From positions 1 through 41,870 of the forward strand of contig JBAZYX010000024.1 of the NCBI GenBank assembly GCA_041659105.1: a stretch of 41,870 nt of DNA, given 5' to 3'. Shown here in pieces: positions 1 to 8,373 of the stretch. The DNA is from CAIUKV01 sp041659105. Its GTDB lineage: Bacteria > Actinomycetota > Acidimicrobiia > IMCC26256 > PALSA-555. Numbering within the stretch: the first letter of the stretch is position 1; the number at the start of each line of letters is the position of its first letter. Below the pieces are notes generated by a model, which ran no database searches, was not told where the DNA came from, and worked only from the letters and a program-made list of their open reading frames with translations. A program made the position numbers and the translations under genes.

Positions 1-1
1 C

Positions 2-169
2 CTGTTCAAGCCGGGCGCACCCGTGGTCTGTGAAGGGCGTTGGGGCACCGACGCCGCGTTCGACTCCGACCGGATCATGATCCGACACGGCAACGAGTAC
101 AAGCCGCCGGACGTCGACTCGGGTGGAGCGCTGGCGGCGCGGCAACCCGGCATGGTCACCGCGGCGTGA
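2..169 (+). CDS. ccmE: Cytochrome c maturation protein CcmE, C-terminal part (5' end outside window)
   Basis: Only the last 55 codons are present; the frame is open at the left edge. CcmE is the periplasmic heme chaperone that carries heme from CcmABCD to the CcmF/CcmH lyase. The visible part contains R-H-G-N-E-Y-K-P-P, which matches the HxxxY heme-attachment motif of the family, including the covalent heme-binding histidine (AKHDENY in E. coli). The tail after it is short and low in complexity, as usual. The stop TGA overlaps the GTG start of ccmF (GTGA), and the rest of the ccm operon follows, which makes the call firm despite the short length. Confidence 0.85.
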   Translation: MFKPGAPVVCEGRWGTDAAFDSDRIMIRHGNEYKPPDVDSGGALAARQPGMVTAA

Positions 170-2235
170 AGGCGTCGCTCGGCGTTCTCGCCCTCGCGCT
201 CGGCGCCACCAGCGCGTTCCTCGGAATTGCGGTGCTGGGGTGGGGGATCCGGCGTGGCGACGAGCGCCTGTTGCGCCTCGGGCGTCGGTACGCGTTCATG
301 ATCCTGGGCGCGTCGGCGTTGGCGGTCTTCGCGATGGAGTGGGCGCTGATCACCCACGACTTCTCGCTGCGCTACGTCGCGGAGAACAACGCGCGCTCGA
401 CACCGCTGCTGTTCACCATCACTGGCCTCTGGGCCGCGCTCGAGGGATCCATCCTGCTCTGGGGGCTCATCCTCGGCGGCTACCTCGCCTACATGGCGTA
501 CCACTTCCGCAAGCGGGCGACCGATCCGGTCGTCGCCTGGGCGATGCTCGTCGGCTTCGCGGTCGCCCTGTTCTTCTTCATCCTGATGCTCGGGCCGGCC
601 GACCCGTTCAAGACGCTGTCCGCCGTCCCTGCGAACGGGCAGGGCCCGAACCCGCTGCTGCAGAACCACCCGTTGATGGCGTTCCACCCACCCATGCTCT
701 ACATGGGCTATGTCGGCATGACGGTCCCGTTCGCGTTCGCGATCGCCGCGCTGATCACCGGCCGGCTGGGCGAGGGCTGGCTCACCGAGACCCGTCGTTC
801 CACGCTCGTGGCCTGGGGCTTCCTCTCGGTCGGCATCATCCTCGGCGCGTGGTGGAGCTACGAGGTCCTCGGCTGGGGTGGCTACTGGGCGTGGGACCCG
901 GTCGAGAACGCGTCACTCCTGCCCTGGCTCACCGCAACCGCGTTCATCCACTCTGTGATCGTGCAGGAGCGCCGCGGCATGCTGCGCGTGTGGAACCTGT
1001 CGCTGGTCGTGGCGACGTTCTGCCTCACCATCCTCGGCACGTTCCTCACCCGGTCGGGCGTGCTCAACTCCGTGCACAGCTTCACCGAGTCGCCCATCGG
1101 TCCGTGGTTGCTCGGGTTCCTCGCCTTCGTGACCATCGGGAGCGTTCTGCTGATCGCGTGGCGGGGCGACAAGCTGCGCGCGCCCGGTCGCATCGACAGC
1201 CCCGTCTCGCGCGAGGCGGCCTTCCTCGTCAACAACCTGCTCTTCGCGGCGCTCGCGGTCGTGGTGCTGCTCGGCACCGTCTACCCGCTGCTCGCGGAGG
1301 CGCTGCAGAACCGGCAGCTCTCCGTGGGCGAGCCGTACTTCGACCGCATGACCACGCCCGTCGGCGTCGCGTTGCTCTTCTTCATGGCGGTGGCACCGGC
1401 GCTGCCGTGGCGGGCCACCTCGGGTGAGGTGCTGCGCAAACGGCTGATCGTCCCCGCGTGGTTCGGCGTCGGCGTGATGCTCGTCGCCGCGCTGCTCGGC
1501 GTGCATTCGGTGTGGACGCTGCTCACCTTCGGCCTCGCGGCCTTCGCGATCGGGGGCATCGTCCGCCAGTTCGCGGTCGGCTTCCGCGCTCAGCACGCGG
1601 CGGGCGCGTCGTGGTGGCAGGCTCCGGTGCGGACCGTGCGGGGCAGCCCGCGCCTCTACGGCGGGCTGATCGTGCACGCGGGCATCGTCGCGATCGCCGT
1701 CGCCCTCGCGGCGTCGAGCGCGTTCACGACCAAGGACGAAGTGCGTCTCAACCGGGGCGAGACCGCGACGGTGTCGGGTTACGACTTCACCTACGTCCGA
1801 CGCGACGTCACGAGCAGCGCGCAGAAGCGACAGGTCAAGGCCCAGATCCGCATCGAGCGCGACGGCAAGGACCTCGGGACCTACGCGCCGGCGGTGTCGA
1901 TGTTCCCTGGCGCGACGAGCGGGATCGGCACACCGTCGGTCCGCACCGGACTGTTGCGCGACGTGTACCTCACCCTCGTGTCCGCGCCGACCGACCGCGA
2001 CCGCGTCACCATCGGGATCGCGATCAACCCGATGGTGGTGTGGATCTGGATCGGTGGCGGGCTGATCGCGGTCGGGACCATCGTCGCCCTGCTCCCGGCC
2101 CGGCGCCGGGCGGTGGTTCCGCCCCGGCCGGCCGCGGGAGCCGGACCGGGTGGTCCGGCAGGCAACGGCGACGGTCCCGGCGACGACGGGACCGACCGCG
2201 ACGATCGTGACGTCCCCGCGACGGTGACGGCGTGA
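166..2235 (+). CDS. ccmF: Cytochrome c-type biogenesis protein CcmF (heme lyase subunit)
   Basis: This 689-residue polytopic membrane protein is the core of the heme lyase that attaches heme to apocytochrome c on the outer face of the membrane. The tryptophan-rich WWD signature is clear (WGGYWAWDPVENASLLPW, near residue 240), as are a motif around NPLLQNHPLMAFHPPMLYMG before it and many hydrophobic helices. A C-terminal extracytoplasmic region precedes the last helix, as in the family, and the end is a Gly/Pro/Asp-rich tail. The start is GTG 166, which overlaps the ccmE stop; an upstream ATG at position 40 in the same frame lies inside ccmE and is unlikely. Length and motif order match full-length CcmF. 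Confidence 0.95.
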   Translation: MKASLGVLALALGATSAFLGIAVLGWGIRRGDERLLRLGRRYAFMILGASALAVFAMEWALITHDFSLRYVAENNARSTPLLFTITGLWAALEGSILLWGLILGGYLAYMAYHFRKRATDPVVAWAMLVGFAVALFFFILMLGPADPFKTLSAVPANGQGPNPLLQNHPLMAFHPPMLYMGYVGMTVPFAFAIAALITGRLGEGWLTETRRSTLVAWGFLSVGIILGAWWSYEVLGWGGYWAWDPVENASLLPWLTATAFIHSVIVQERRGMLRVWNLSLVVATFCLTILGTFLTRSGVLNSVHSFTESPIGPWLLGFLAFVTIGSVLLIAWRGDKLRAPGRIDSPVSREAAFLVNNLLFAALAVVVLLGTVYPLLAEALQNRQLSVGEPYFDRMTTPVGVALLFFMAVAPALPWRATSGEVLRKRLIVPAWFGVGVMLVAALLGVHSVWTLLTFGLAAFAIGGIVRQFAVGFRAQHAAGASWWQAPVRTVRGSPRLYGGLIVHAGIVAIAVALAASSAFTTKDEVRLNRGETATVSGYDFTYVRRDVTSSAQKRQVKAQIRIERDGKDLGTYAPAVSMFPGATSGIGTPSVRTGLLRDVYLTLVSAPTDRDRVTIGIAINPMVVWIWIGGGLIAVGTIVALLPARRRAVVPPRPAAGAGPGGPAGNGDGPGDDGTDRDDRDVPATVTA

Positions 2236-2780
2236 AGCACCCGGCTCGGTGGGTCGCGGGTGCCGTCGCGGTGCTCCTCGTGGCGTTCTCCGTGGTGCTC
2301 GCCACCCAGGTGGGGAGCGACCCGCGGGCCGACGCCAAGAAGAGCCAGCTCGCGGGCAAGGACGCACCCGAGTTCACCGTGGAGACACTCGACGGCCAGG
2401 AGCTCACGGAGGCCGACCTCGCGGGCAAGGCGACCATCGTGAACTTCTGGAACACGTGGTGCATCCCCTGTCGCGAGGAGCACCCGGAGCTGACGAAGTT
2501 CTACGAGCGTCACGCGGACGATCCCGACTTCGTGATGCTCGGCATCGTGCGCGACGACAACCGCAAGGCCGTGGATCGCTGGATGCGCGCCAACGGAGAC
2601 GCGTGGACGATCGCGACCGACCCGGGTGGCAACGCCGCGCTCTCGTTCGGCACGCGGGGTCAGCCCGAGACGTTTGCGATCAGCCCCGACGGGCTCGTTG
2701 TCGGGTACCAGTTCGGTCCGTCGTCGGTCCGGGACCTGGAGACGCTGCTCGCGGCCGCGCGCGGTGGGACCGGGCTGTGA
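2232..2780 (+). CDS. ccmG: Thiol:disulfide interchange protein, CcmG/DsbE-like thioredoxin
   Basis: A 182-residue membrane-anchored thioredoxin-fold protein. An N-terminal hydrophobic segment (residues 8–25) acts as signal anchor, followed by a TlpA/ResA-type domain with the redox motif W-C-I-P-C (Cys77 and Cys80). CcmG-type proteins keep the apocytochrome CxxCH cysteines reduced for heme attachment. The GTG start overlaps the ccmF stop by 4 nt, and the stop overlaps the ccmH start in the same way. A general ResA-like reductase would look similar; the operon position favours CcmG. Confidence 0.9.
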   Translation: MKHPARWVAGAVAVLLVAFSVVLATQVGSDPRADAKKSQLAGKDAPEFTVETLDGQELTEADLAGKATIVNFWNTWCIPCREEHPELTKFYERHADDPDFVMLGIVRDDNRKAVDRWMRANGDAWTIATDPGGNAALSFGTRGQPETFAISPDGLVVGYQFGPSSVRDLETLLAAARGGTGL

Positions 2781-3247
2781 GCCCGAGCCGGCGGGGTTGG
2801 ATCCCGTGGATCCTGCTCGGGGTCGTCGCCGCGGGCGTCCTCGTGTGGGCGGTGTGGCCCTCGGGCGATCCCACCGACGCCGAGCGGACCCGCTCGCTCG
2901 CGCACGAGCTGCGCTGCCCCGACTGCGAGAGCCTCTCCGCGGCCGACTCCCAGACGGCATCGGCCCGGGCGATCCGTCGCGACCTGAAGCAGCGCGTGGC
3001 GGAGGGGCAGTCCGACGCCACGATCCGTCGTGCCTACGTCGACCGGTACGGCGAGTCGATCCTGCTCAAGCCCGAGCGGGGGGGCCTCGGCCTCCTCGTG
3101 TGGGGGCTTCCGGTGCTGCTCCTGATCGCGGGCGCGGGCGCGTTGGTCGTCGCCTTCCGTCGCTGGCGGGGCGCCGCGCCGCTCCAGCCCACCGACGACG
3201 ACGAAGCACTGGTCCGTGAGATGCGCACCGGCGAGCGTGCGTCGTGA
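2777..3247 (+). CDS. ccmH: Cytochrome c maturation protein CcmH (CcmH/CycL/NrfF family)
   Basis: A 156-residue protein with two membrane helices (residues 8–25 and about 105–125) flanking the small periplasmic domain. The redox motif is L-R-C-P-D-C (Cys47, Cys50), followed by the family pattern S-x-x-A-D-S and R-Y-G-E-S-I-L-L-K-P. CcmH reduces or binds apocytochrome thiols together with CcmF. The start GTG 2777 overlaps the ccmG stop and was chosen for this coupling; upstream residues in the same frame are out-of-frame sequence inside ccmG. Confidence 0.92.
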   Translation: MSPSRRGWIPWILLGVVAAGVLVWAVWPSGDPTDAERTRSLAHELRCPDCESLSAADSQTASARAIRRDLKQRVAEGQSDATIRRAYVDRYGESILLKPERGGLGLLVWGLPVLLLIAGAGALVVAFRRWRGAAPLQPTDDDEALVREMRTGERAS

Positions 3248-4140
3248 GCGACAACACGATCCTCGACCCCGACGAACGGGCACCGCTGGAGAGCGAGCGC
3301 GACTTCCTGCTCCGATCGCTCGACGACCTCGAGCGCGAGCGCGACAAGGGCGCGATCGACGACGAGTCCTACGAGCGGCTGCACGACGACTACACGGCGC
3401 GCGCGGCTGCGGTCATCCGCACGCTGCGCGACGGCGTCGACATGCGTCCGGTCGCACCGCCGATCTCGCGGCGCCGGCGGGTGCTCACAGGTCTCGGGAT
3501 CGTCGCGTTCGCCGCGCTGGTCGCGATCGCGCTCGCGGCGGCGCTCGGCGCCCGGCTCCCCGGGGAGACCTCGTCGGGCAACACCGGCGGGTCCGCGGCC
3601 AACGGTGGCAACGGTGGGAACGGCGGGAGTGGGCAGCTCACGGTCCCGCAACGCATCCAGCGGCTGAAGGGCACCCTCGCGAGCAACCCCGACGACCTCG
3701 CGAGCCGTCTGCTCCTGGCCCGGTTTCTCGAGGCCGACGGCGACCTGCCCGGTGCGCTCCAGCAGTACGACGAGGTGCTCGCCCGCAATCCCGCGAGCGC
3801 CGAGGCCCAGGCCCAGGCCGGCCGGATCCTCTACCTGACTGCCCGCGCCGCGGTGAAGTCGAGTCCCGACGCGGTCGACGGGCTCGTGCAGCAGGCGATG
3901 AGCCGGCTCGACCAGGCCATCGTCACCGATCCCTCGTATCCCGACGCCCGGTTCTTCCGTGCCATCGTGCAGGCGAACGAGTTCGGCGCGTTCGCCGCGG
4001 CGCAGAACGATCTCCAGCGCTACTTGATCCTCGCACCGCAGGGTCAGTTCGGCGAGCAGGCCCGCCAGCTCCTCGCCGAGGTGACGACGGCGCTCGAAGG
4101 CACCTCGCCGTCGGCCACCACCAGCCCCACCACCCGCTAA
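3244..4140 (+). CDS. CcmI/CycH-like TPR protein of the cytochrome c maturation operon
   Basis: A 298-residue protein with a charged, coiled-coil-like N-terminus (residues 12–65, rich in Glu, Arg and Asp), one membrane helix at about 80–102, a Gly/Asn-rich linker (NGGNGGNGG) and TPR-like helical repeats to residue 285. In other bacteria CcmI chaperones apocytochrome c to the lyase. The GTG start overlaps the ccmH stop (GTGA), the fourth such junction in the operon. The fold pattern and position support the role; sequence identity to classical CcmI cannot be judged here. Confidence 0.8.
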   Translation: MSDNTILDPDERAPLESERDFLLRSLDDLERERDKGAIDDESYERLHDDYTARAAAVIRTLRDGVDMRPVAPPISRRRRVLTGLGIVAFAALVAIALAAALGARLPGETSSGNTGGSAANGGNGGNGGSGQLTVPQRIQRLKGTLASNPDDLASRLLLARFLEADGDLPGALQQYDEVLARNPASAEAQAQAGRILYLTARAAVKSSPDAVDGLVQQAMSRLDQAIVTDPSYPDARFFRAIVQANEFGAFAAAQNDLQRYLILAPQGQFGEQARQLLAEVTTALEGTSPSATTSPTTR

Positions 4141-4165
4141 GCCCACCCACACCGAGAGGACCACC

Positions 4166-4642
4166 ATGGCCCAGAAGCCCGAGCACCAGATCGACGACCA
4201 GAACATCTACCGCGTGACGATCGCCACCGACCGCGGCAGCATCGTGATGGACCTGGACCCCCAGCTCGCCCCCAACAGCGTGAACAACTTCGTCGGCTTG
4301 GCCCGCCAGGGCTTCTACGACGGCCTCACGTTCCACCGCGTCGTTCCCGACTTCGTGATCCAGGGCGGCTGCCCCGAGGGCTCGGGTCGCGGGGACGCCG
4401 GCTACAAGTGGGCCGACGAGCCGGTGCAGGCCGAGTACACGCTGGGAGCGGTCGCGATGGCGAACGCCGGCCCGAACACCAACGGCTCGCAGTTCTTCAT
4501 CACCATCGACGACTGCACCCGCAAGCTGACCAAGGACTACAACCTGTTCGGCTACGTCGTGGAGGGCATCGAGGTAGCGCAGGCCACCCAGGTCGGCGAC
4601 GTGATGCGTTCCGTCGCGATCGACGAGCGCCCCCGCGGCTGA
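4166..4642 (+). CDS. Peptidyl-prolyl cis-trans isomerase, cyclophilin type
   Basis: A 158-residue single-domain cyclophilin without signal peptide or membrane segment, so cytoplasmic. The active-site motifs are present: FHRVVPDFVIQGG with the catalytic arginine, and NTNGSQFFIT. The ATG follows a GAGAGGA ribosome site (about 4153–4159). It lies 25 nt after the ccmI-like gene and may be co-transcribed with it, but cyclophilin has no specific role in c-type cytochrome maturation that the sequence shows. Confidence 0.95.
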   Translation: MAQKPEHQIDDQNIYRVTIATDRGSIVMDLDPQLAPNSVNNFVGLARQGFYDGLTFHRVVPDFVIQGGCPEGSGRGDAGYKWADEPVQAEYTLGAVAMANAGPNTNGSQFFITIDDCTRKLTKDYNLFGYVVEGIEVAQATQVGDVMRSVAIDERPRG

Positions 4643-4724
4643 TCGGTAGCCTGACTCCGCAGGCCAGTACCGGTCCTGCGTCCCCTTCCTCCGCACGTCC
4701 CCCGAGCCCCGGAGCACGAACGCG

Positions 4725-7001
4725 ATGGCCGAAGCCATAGTTGGCCCCACCACCCCCACCGAGCTCGTCGAGCAGGCCTACGGCCGGTACCCCGAGCGTG
4801 TCGAGATCGCGCGGCGCCGCATCCGTCGCCCGCTCACCTTCGCCGAGAAGGTGCTGTTCGCCCACGCGGACGACGCCGAAACCGTGGGAACGAATCGGGG
4901 GGTCGACTACGCCGACTACCGCCCGGACCGCGTCGCCATGCAGGACGCCACCGCCCAGATGGCGCTGCTGCAGTTCATGACCGCGGGTCTGCCGCAGGTG
5001 GCCGTGCCGTCGACCGTGCACTGCGACCACCTGATCCAGGCCCGGGTCGGTGCGGACGCTGACATGAAGACCGCGCTCGACGTGAACTCGGAGGTCTACG
5101 AGTTCCTGCGCACCGTGTCGGCGAAGTACGGCATCGGGTTCTGGAAGCCGGGTTCGGGGATCATCCACCAGGTCGTGCTCGAGCAGTACGCGTTCCCGGG
5201 TGGGATGATGATCGGCACCGACAGCCACACGCCCAACGCGGGCGGTCTAGGCATGATCGCGATCGGTGTGGGTGGGGCCGACGCGGTCGATGTGATGGCC
5301 GGCTGGCCGTTCAACACCCGTGTGCCCAAGCTCATCGGCGTGCGGCTCACCGGCCGGCTCAACGGGTGGACCTCGGCCAAGGACGTGATCCTCAAGGTCG
5401 CCGGCATCCTCACGGTCAAGGGGGGAACCGGCGCGATCGTCGAGTACTTCGGCCCGGGCGCGGAGTCGATCTCGGCGACAGGCAAGGCCACGATCTGCAA
5501 CATGGGTGCCGAGATCGGCGCGACCTGCTCGCTGTTCCCGTACGACCAGCGAAGCGCGCTCTACCTGAAGTCCACCGGGCGCGACGAGATCGCGGCCCTC
5601 GCCGACCAGTACGCCGACCACCTCCAGGCCGACCCGGAGGTCCAGGCTCAACCCGAGCGTTACTACGACCGGGTCATCGACATCGACCTCGACGAGCTCG
5701 AACCGCACGTAGTGGGCCCGCACACGCCCGATCTCGACCGTTCGGTGTCGGAGCTCGCGCGCTGTGCCGCGTCCGAGGGCTACCCGGTCGAGGTCTCGAC
5801 GGCGCTCGTCGGGTCGTGCACGAACTCGTCCTATGAGGACATCGGCCGTGCTGCCCACGTTGCCCGCCAGGCCAAGGCCGCCGGCCTCAAGGTGAAGACC
5901 CCGCTGCTCATCACCCCGGGATCGGAGCAGGTGCGGGCGACCATCGAGCGCGATGGCTACTTGGAGGACCTCGAGGCCATCGGCGCGACGGTCCTCGCGA
6001 ACGCGTGCGGCCCGTGCATCGGGCAGTGGCAGCGTGACGACATCGAGCCCGGCCAGGTCAACGCCATCGTGTCGTCGTTCAACCGGAACTTCCCGGCCCG
6101 CAACGACGGCAACGCGTCCACGTTGAGCTTCATCGCGTCGCCGGAGTCGGTCGTCGGGTACGCGCTCACCGGTCGCCTCGACGTCGACTTCACCAAGAAG
6201 GCGATCCCGGCCGACGGCGGTTCGGTGTACCTGAGCCCGCCCCACGCCGACGAGCTGCCGGCGAAGGGATTCGACCCGGGCGAGTCGGGGTTCGTCGCGC
6301 CCGCGGCCGACGGGACGGCCGTCGAGGTCGTCGTGTCCCCCGATTCGGACCGAATCGAGCTGCTCGAGCCCTTCCCCGCGTGGGACGGCAACGACTACAC
6401 GGGGCTCACCGTGCTGATGAAGGCGGTGGGCAAGTGCACCACCGACCACATCTCTCCGGCCGGGAAGTGGCTGAAGTACCGCGGTCACCTGACCAACATC
6501 TCCGGCAACCTCTTCATCGGGGTGAACAACGCGTTCTCGCTCGACGAGGCGGGAACCGGCATCGATGTCCGCGACCGGTCGCGAGCGGCGCTGCCCGACC
6601 TGGCCAAGGCCTACAAGGACGCCGGGATCGACTGGATCGCGGTCGGCGACGAGAACTACGGCGAGGGCTCGTCGCGTGAGCACGCGGCGATGGAGCCGCG
6701 TTACATGGGCGGCAAGGCGATCCTCGTCCGCTCGTTCGCCCGCATCCACGAGGCCAACCTCAAGAAGCAGGGAGTGCTCGCGCTGACCTTCGCCAACACC
6801 GACGACTACGAGCGGATCCTCGTCGACGACAAGATCGACATCCTCGGTCTCGCCGAGCTCGCACCCGGCAAGCCGGTCACGGTGCGCATCACGCACTGGG
6901 ACGGGTCCAGCACCGAGATCCAGACCACGCACACGATGAGCGACGAGCACATCGCGTGGTTCCGCGCCGGCTCCGCGCTCAACGTGCTCCGGAGTCAGTA
7001 G
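4725..7001 (+). CDS. acn: Aconitate hydratase, mitochondrial-type
   Basis: A 758-residue enzyme of the TCA cycle that interconverts citrate and isocitrate with a [4Fe-4S] cluster. Cluster ligands are seen in GSCTNSSYED and in NACGPCIGQW; the swivel domain includes GDENYGEGSSREHAA. Length and motifs (MIGTDSHTPNAGG near residue 165) fit the roughly 750-residue mitochondrial-type aconitase rather than the roughly 900-residue AcnA/IRP type. The ATG start has no strong Shine-Dalgarno sequence. The gene ends 7 nt from the end of the convergent radical SAM gene if that gene is read through its UGA. Confidence 0.95.
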   Translation: MAEAIVGPTTPTELVEQAYGRYPERVEIARRRIRRPLTFAEKVLFAHADDAETVGTNRGVDYADYRPDRVAMQDATAQMALLQFMTAGLPQVAVPSTVHCDHLIQARVGADADMKTALDVNSEVYEFLRTVSAKYGIGFWKPGSGIIHQVVLEQYAFPGGMMIGTDSHTPNAGGLGMIAIGVGGADAVDVMAGWPFNTRVPKLIGVRLTGRLNGWTSAKDVILKVAGILTVKGGTGAIVEYFGPGAESISATGKATICNMGAEIGATCSLFPYDQRSALYLKSTGRDEIAALADQYADHLQADPEVQAQPERYYDRVIDIDLDELEPHVVGPHTPDLDRSVSELARCAASEGYPVEVSTALVGSCTNSSYEDIGRAAHVARQAKAAGLKVKTPLLITPGSEQVRATIERDGYLEDLEAIGATVLANACGPCIGQWQRDDIEPGQVNAIVSSFNRNFPARNDGNASTLSFIASPESVVGYALTGRLDVDFTKKAIPADGGSVYLSPPHADELPAKGFDPGESGFVAPAADGTAVEVVVSPDSDRIELLEPFPAWDGNDYTGLTVLMKAVGKCTTDHISPAGKWLKYRGHLTNISGNLFIGVNNAFSLDEAGTGIDVRDRSRAALPDLAKAYKDAGIDWIAVGDENYGEGSSREHAAMEPRYMGGKAILVRSFARIHEANLKKQGVLALTFANTDDYERILVDDKIDILGLAELAPGKPVTVRITHWDGSSTEIQTTHTMSDEHIAWFRAGSALNVLRSQ

Positions 7002-7008
7002 CCGGCGC

Positions 7009-8364
7009 TCACACCGGGTCGAGCGAGCCGAACTGGCTCGCGGTCGGCTCCGCTCAGCAGAACCACGGCTCGGTGAGCCGTGGCCTCCCTTCGGTCGAGC
7101 CGTCCGGGACGAGGCCGCGGTCGACGCCGCTCGCGGCGCACACCGCGGCAAAGGTCTCGTCGATCGAGGCGCCCGCGGCCACCTGGCCCTCGACCAGCGC
7201 GGTCAGCGCGACCTGGAGCGCGTCGACGGCGGGGTCGTCTGCGGACCACGGGTACGCGCCGCGCTCGACGTCGTAGTGGCCGACGCGGTGCGCCAGGTCG
7301 GGGAGGTCGAGCAACAGGGAGCCCCGGGGGATCAGCAGCCGGATCGTGTACTGGACGGGGTCCACGTTGCCGACGAGGTCGTGCTCGGCGACGAAGCGCA
7401 GCAGGTCCTGCACGTCGGCCGGGGTGCTCCAGGGCGTGAACGGCAGCCAGGTGGGCCGGACCTCGATCCCGTGCTCGCGCAGCAGCGAGACCGCGCGGGC
7501 TTCGTCGGCCGCCGTGTGGCCCTTGTCGAGCAACTCGAGGACGGCGTCGTTGGTGGACTCGAACGCGGAGACCACGAACAGGCAACCGAGCGAGGCCATC
7601 TCGCCCCACACCTCGGGGTGGCCGAGGATGTGCTCGACCTTCACCGTGCAGTCGAAGGTCAGGTCGGGGAAGCGCTCGTGCACCGAGCGGGCGACCCGCA
7701 GCGAGTGGTGGACGCCGTTGAGGAAGTCGGGGTCGCCGAACGTCACGTGCCGGGCGCCCGCCTCGACCTGCTGCGCGACGTCGGCCACGACGTCCTCCAC
7801 CGCGACGACGCGGATCCGGCCGTCGTAGATCACCGGGACCGGGCAGTGGCGGCAGCGGTGCGCGCAGCCGTGGCTCGCTTCGACGTAGGCCACCGGCCGT
7901 TCCTCGCCGCCGAGCGCGAGGTGCGCATAGCGGTCGAGCGGGGGCAGCAGGTCGCGGGCGGGGAGCGGCGCGCCGGCGGACGCCGCGGTGCGGTCGAGGA
8001 AGATCACGTTCGCGTCGTGGGCGCCGGCGACCCACTCGGCCAGGGCAACGTCGGCCTCGCCCGCGATCACGCGGTCGGCGAGGTCGGCCAGCATCGGCGC
8101 GTAGAGCCCGTACGCGCACACGGGGACGTCGGGCCGCTGCTCGCGCATCAACGCGATCACCCGGCGTCCGATGCGCATGGCCGTGTGCATCGGCACGGAG
8201 ATCGCGACCCGGTCGGCCCACGCGGCGAGGTCGGGGTCCCACGACTGCATCGACAGGTCGATGGCCCGCACGTCGTGGCCCTCGGCCCGCAGGCGCCCGG
8301 CGGGCGCGGCGACCTGGAGCGGCTGGTGACCGAGCTCGTAGCAGCCGACGAAGAGAACGCGCAC
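7009..8364 (-). CDS. B12-binding-type radical SAM selenoprotein, CUAEP-tail family (in-frame UGA read as selenocysteine)
   Basis: The N-terminal 130 residues resemble a cobalamin-binding Rossmann domain (MRVLFVGCYELGHQPLQ start). The radical SAM core follows, with C-A-H-R-C-R-H-C (Cys167, Cys171, Cys174) and a TIM-barrel pattern through about residue 350. The frame meets TGA at 7056–7054 after E-P-W-F-C. Continued reading gives Sec437-A-E-P and 11 further residues to a second TGA at 7011–7009, 451 residues in all. Cys-Sec/Cys-Ala-Glu-Pro at the C-terminus is the hallmark of the named CUAEP/CCAEP-tail radical SAM family. A SECIS-like hairpin lies at 7041–7023. A conventional gene call would stop at 7054 and lose the tail. 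The gene starts 9 nt after the ATP-grasp gene. Substrate unknown. Confidence 0.88.
7023..7041 (-). promoter_or_regulatory. Bacterial SECIS-like hairpin for selenocysteine insertion
   Basis: Read on the minus strand, 12 nt after the UGA at 7056–7054 a perfect 7-bp stem GCGAGCC/GGCTCGC encloses the 5-nt loop AGTTC. Bacterial SECIS elements lie just downstream of the UGA inside the coding region, with a G in the first two loop positions, 16–37 nt from the UGA. Here the G is loop position 2, with 20 nt between it and the UGA. An alternative, longer pairing of GAGCG-AGCCGA with TCGGCT-CGCTC begins at the UGA itself. Both are stable, so folding needs a computed structure. Confidence 0.75.
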
Positions 8365-8373
8365 GGGTCCAGG

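Noticed and set aside
7054..7056. UGA as the true stop of the radical SAM gene
   Set aside because: The codons after it encode A-E-P in the family-specific place, a SECIS-like hairpin follows at the right distance, and a second stop lies 14 codons on. Chance agreement of all three is unlikely, though the Sec machinery is not in the window.
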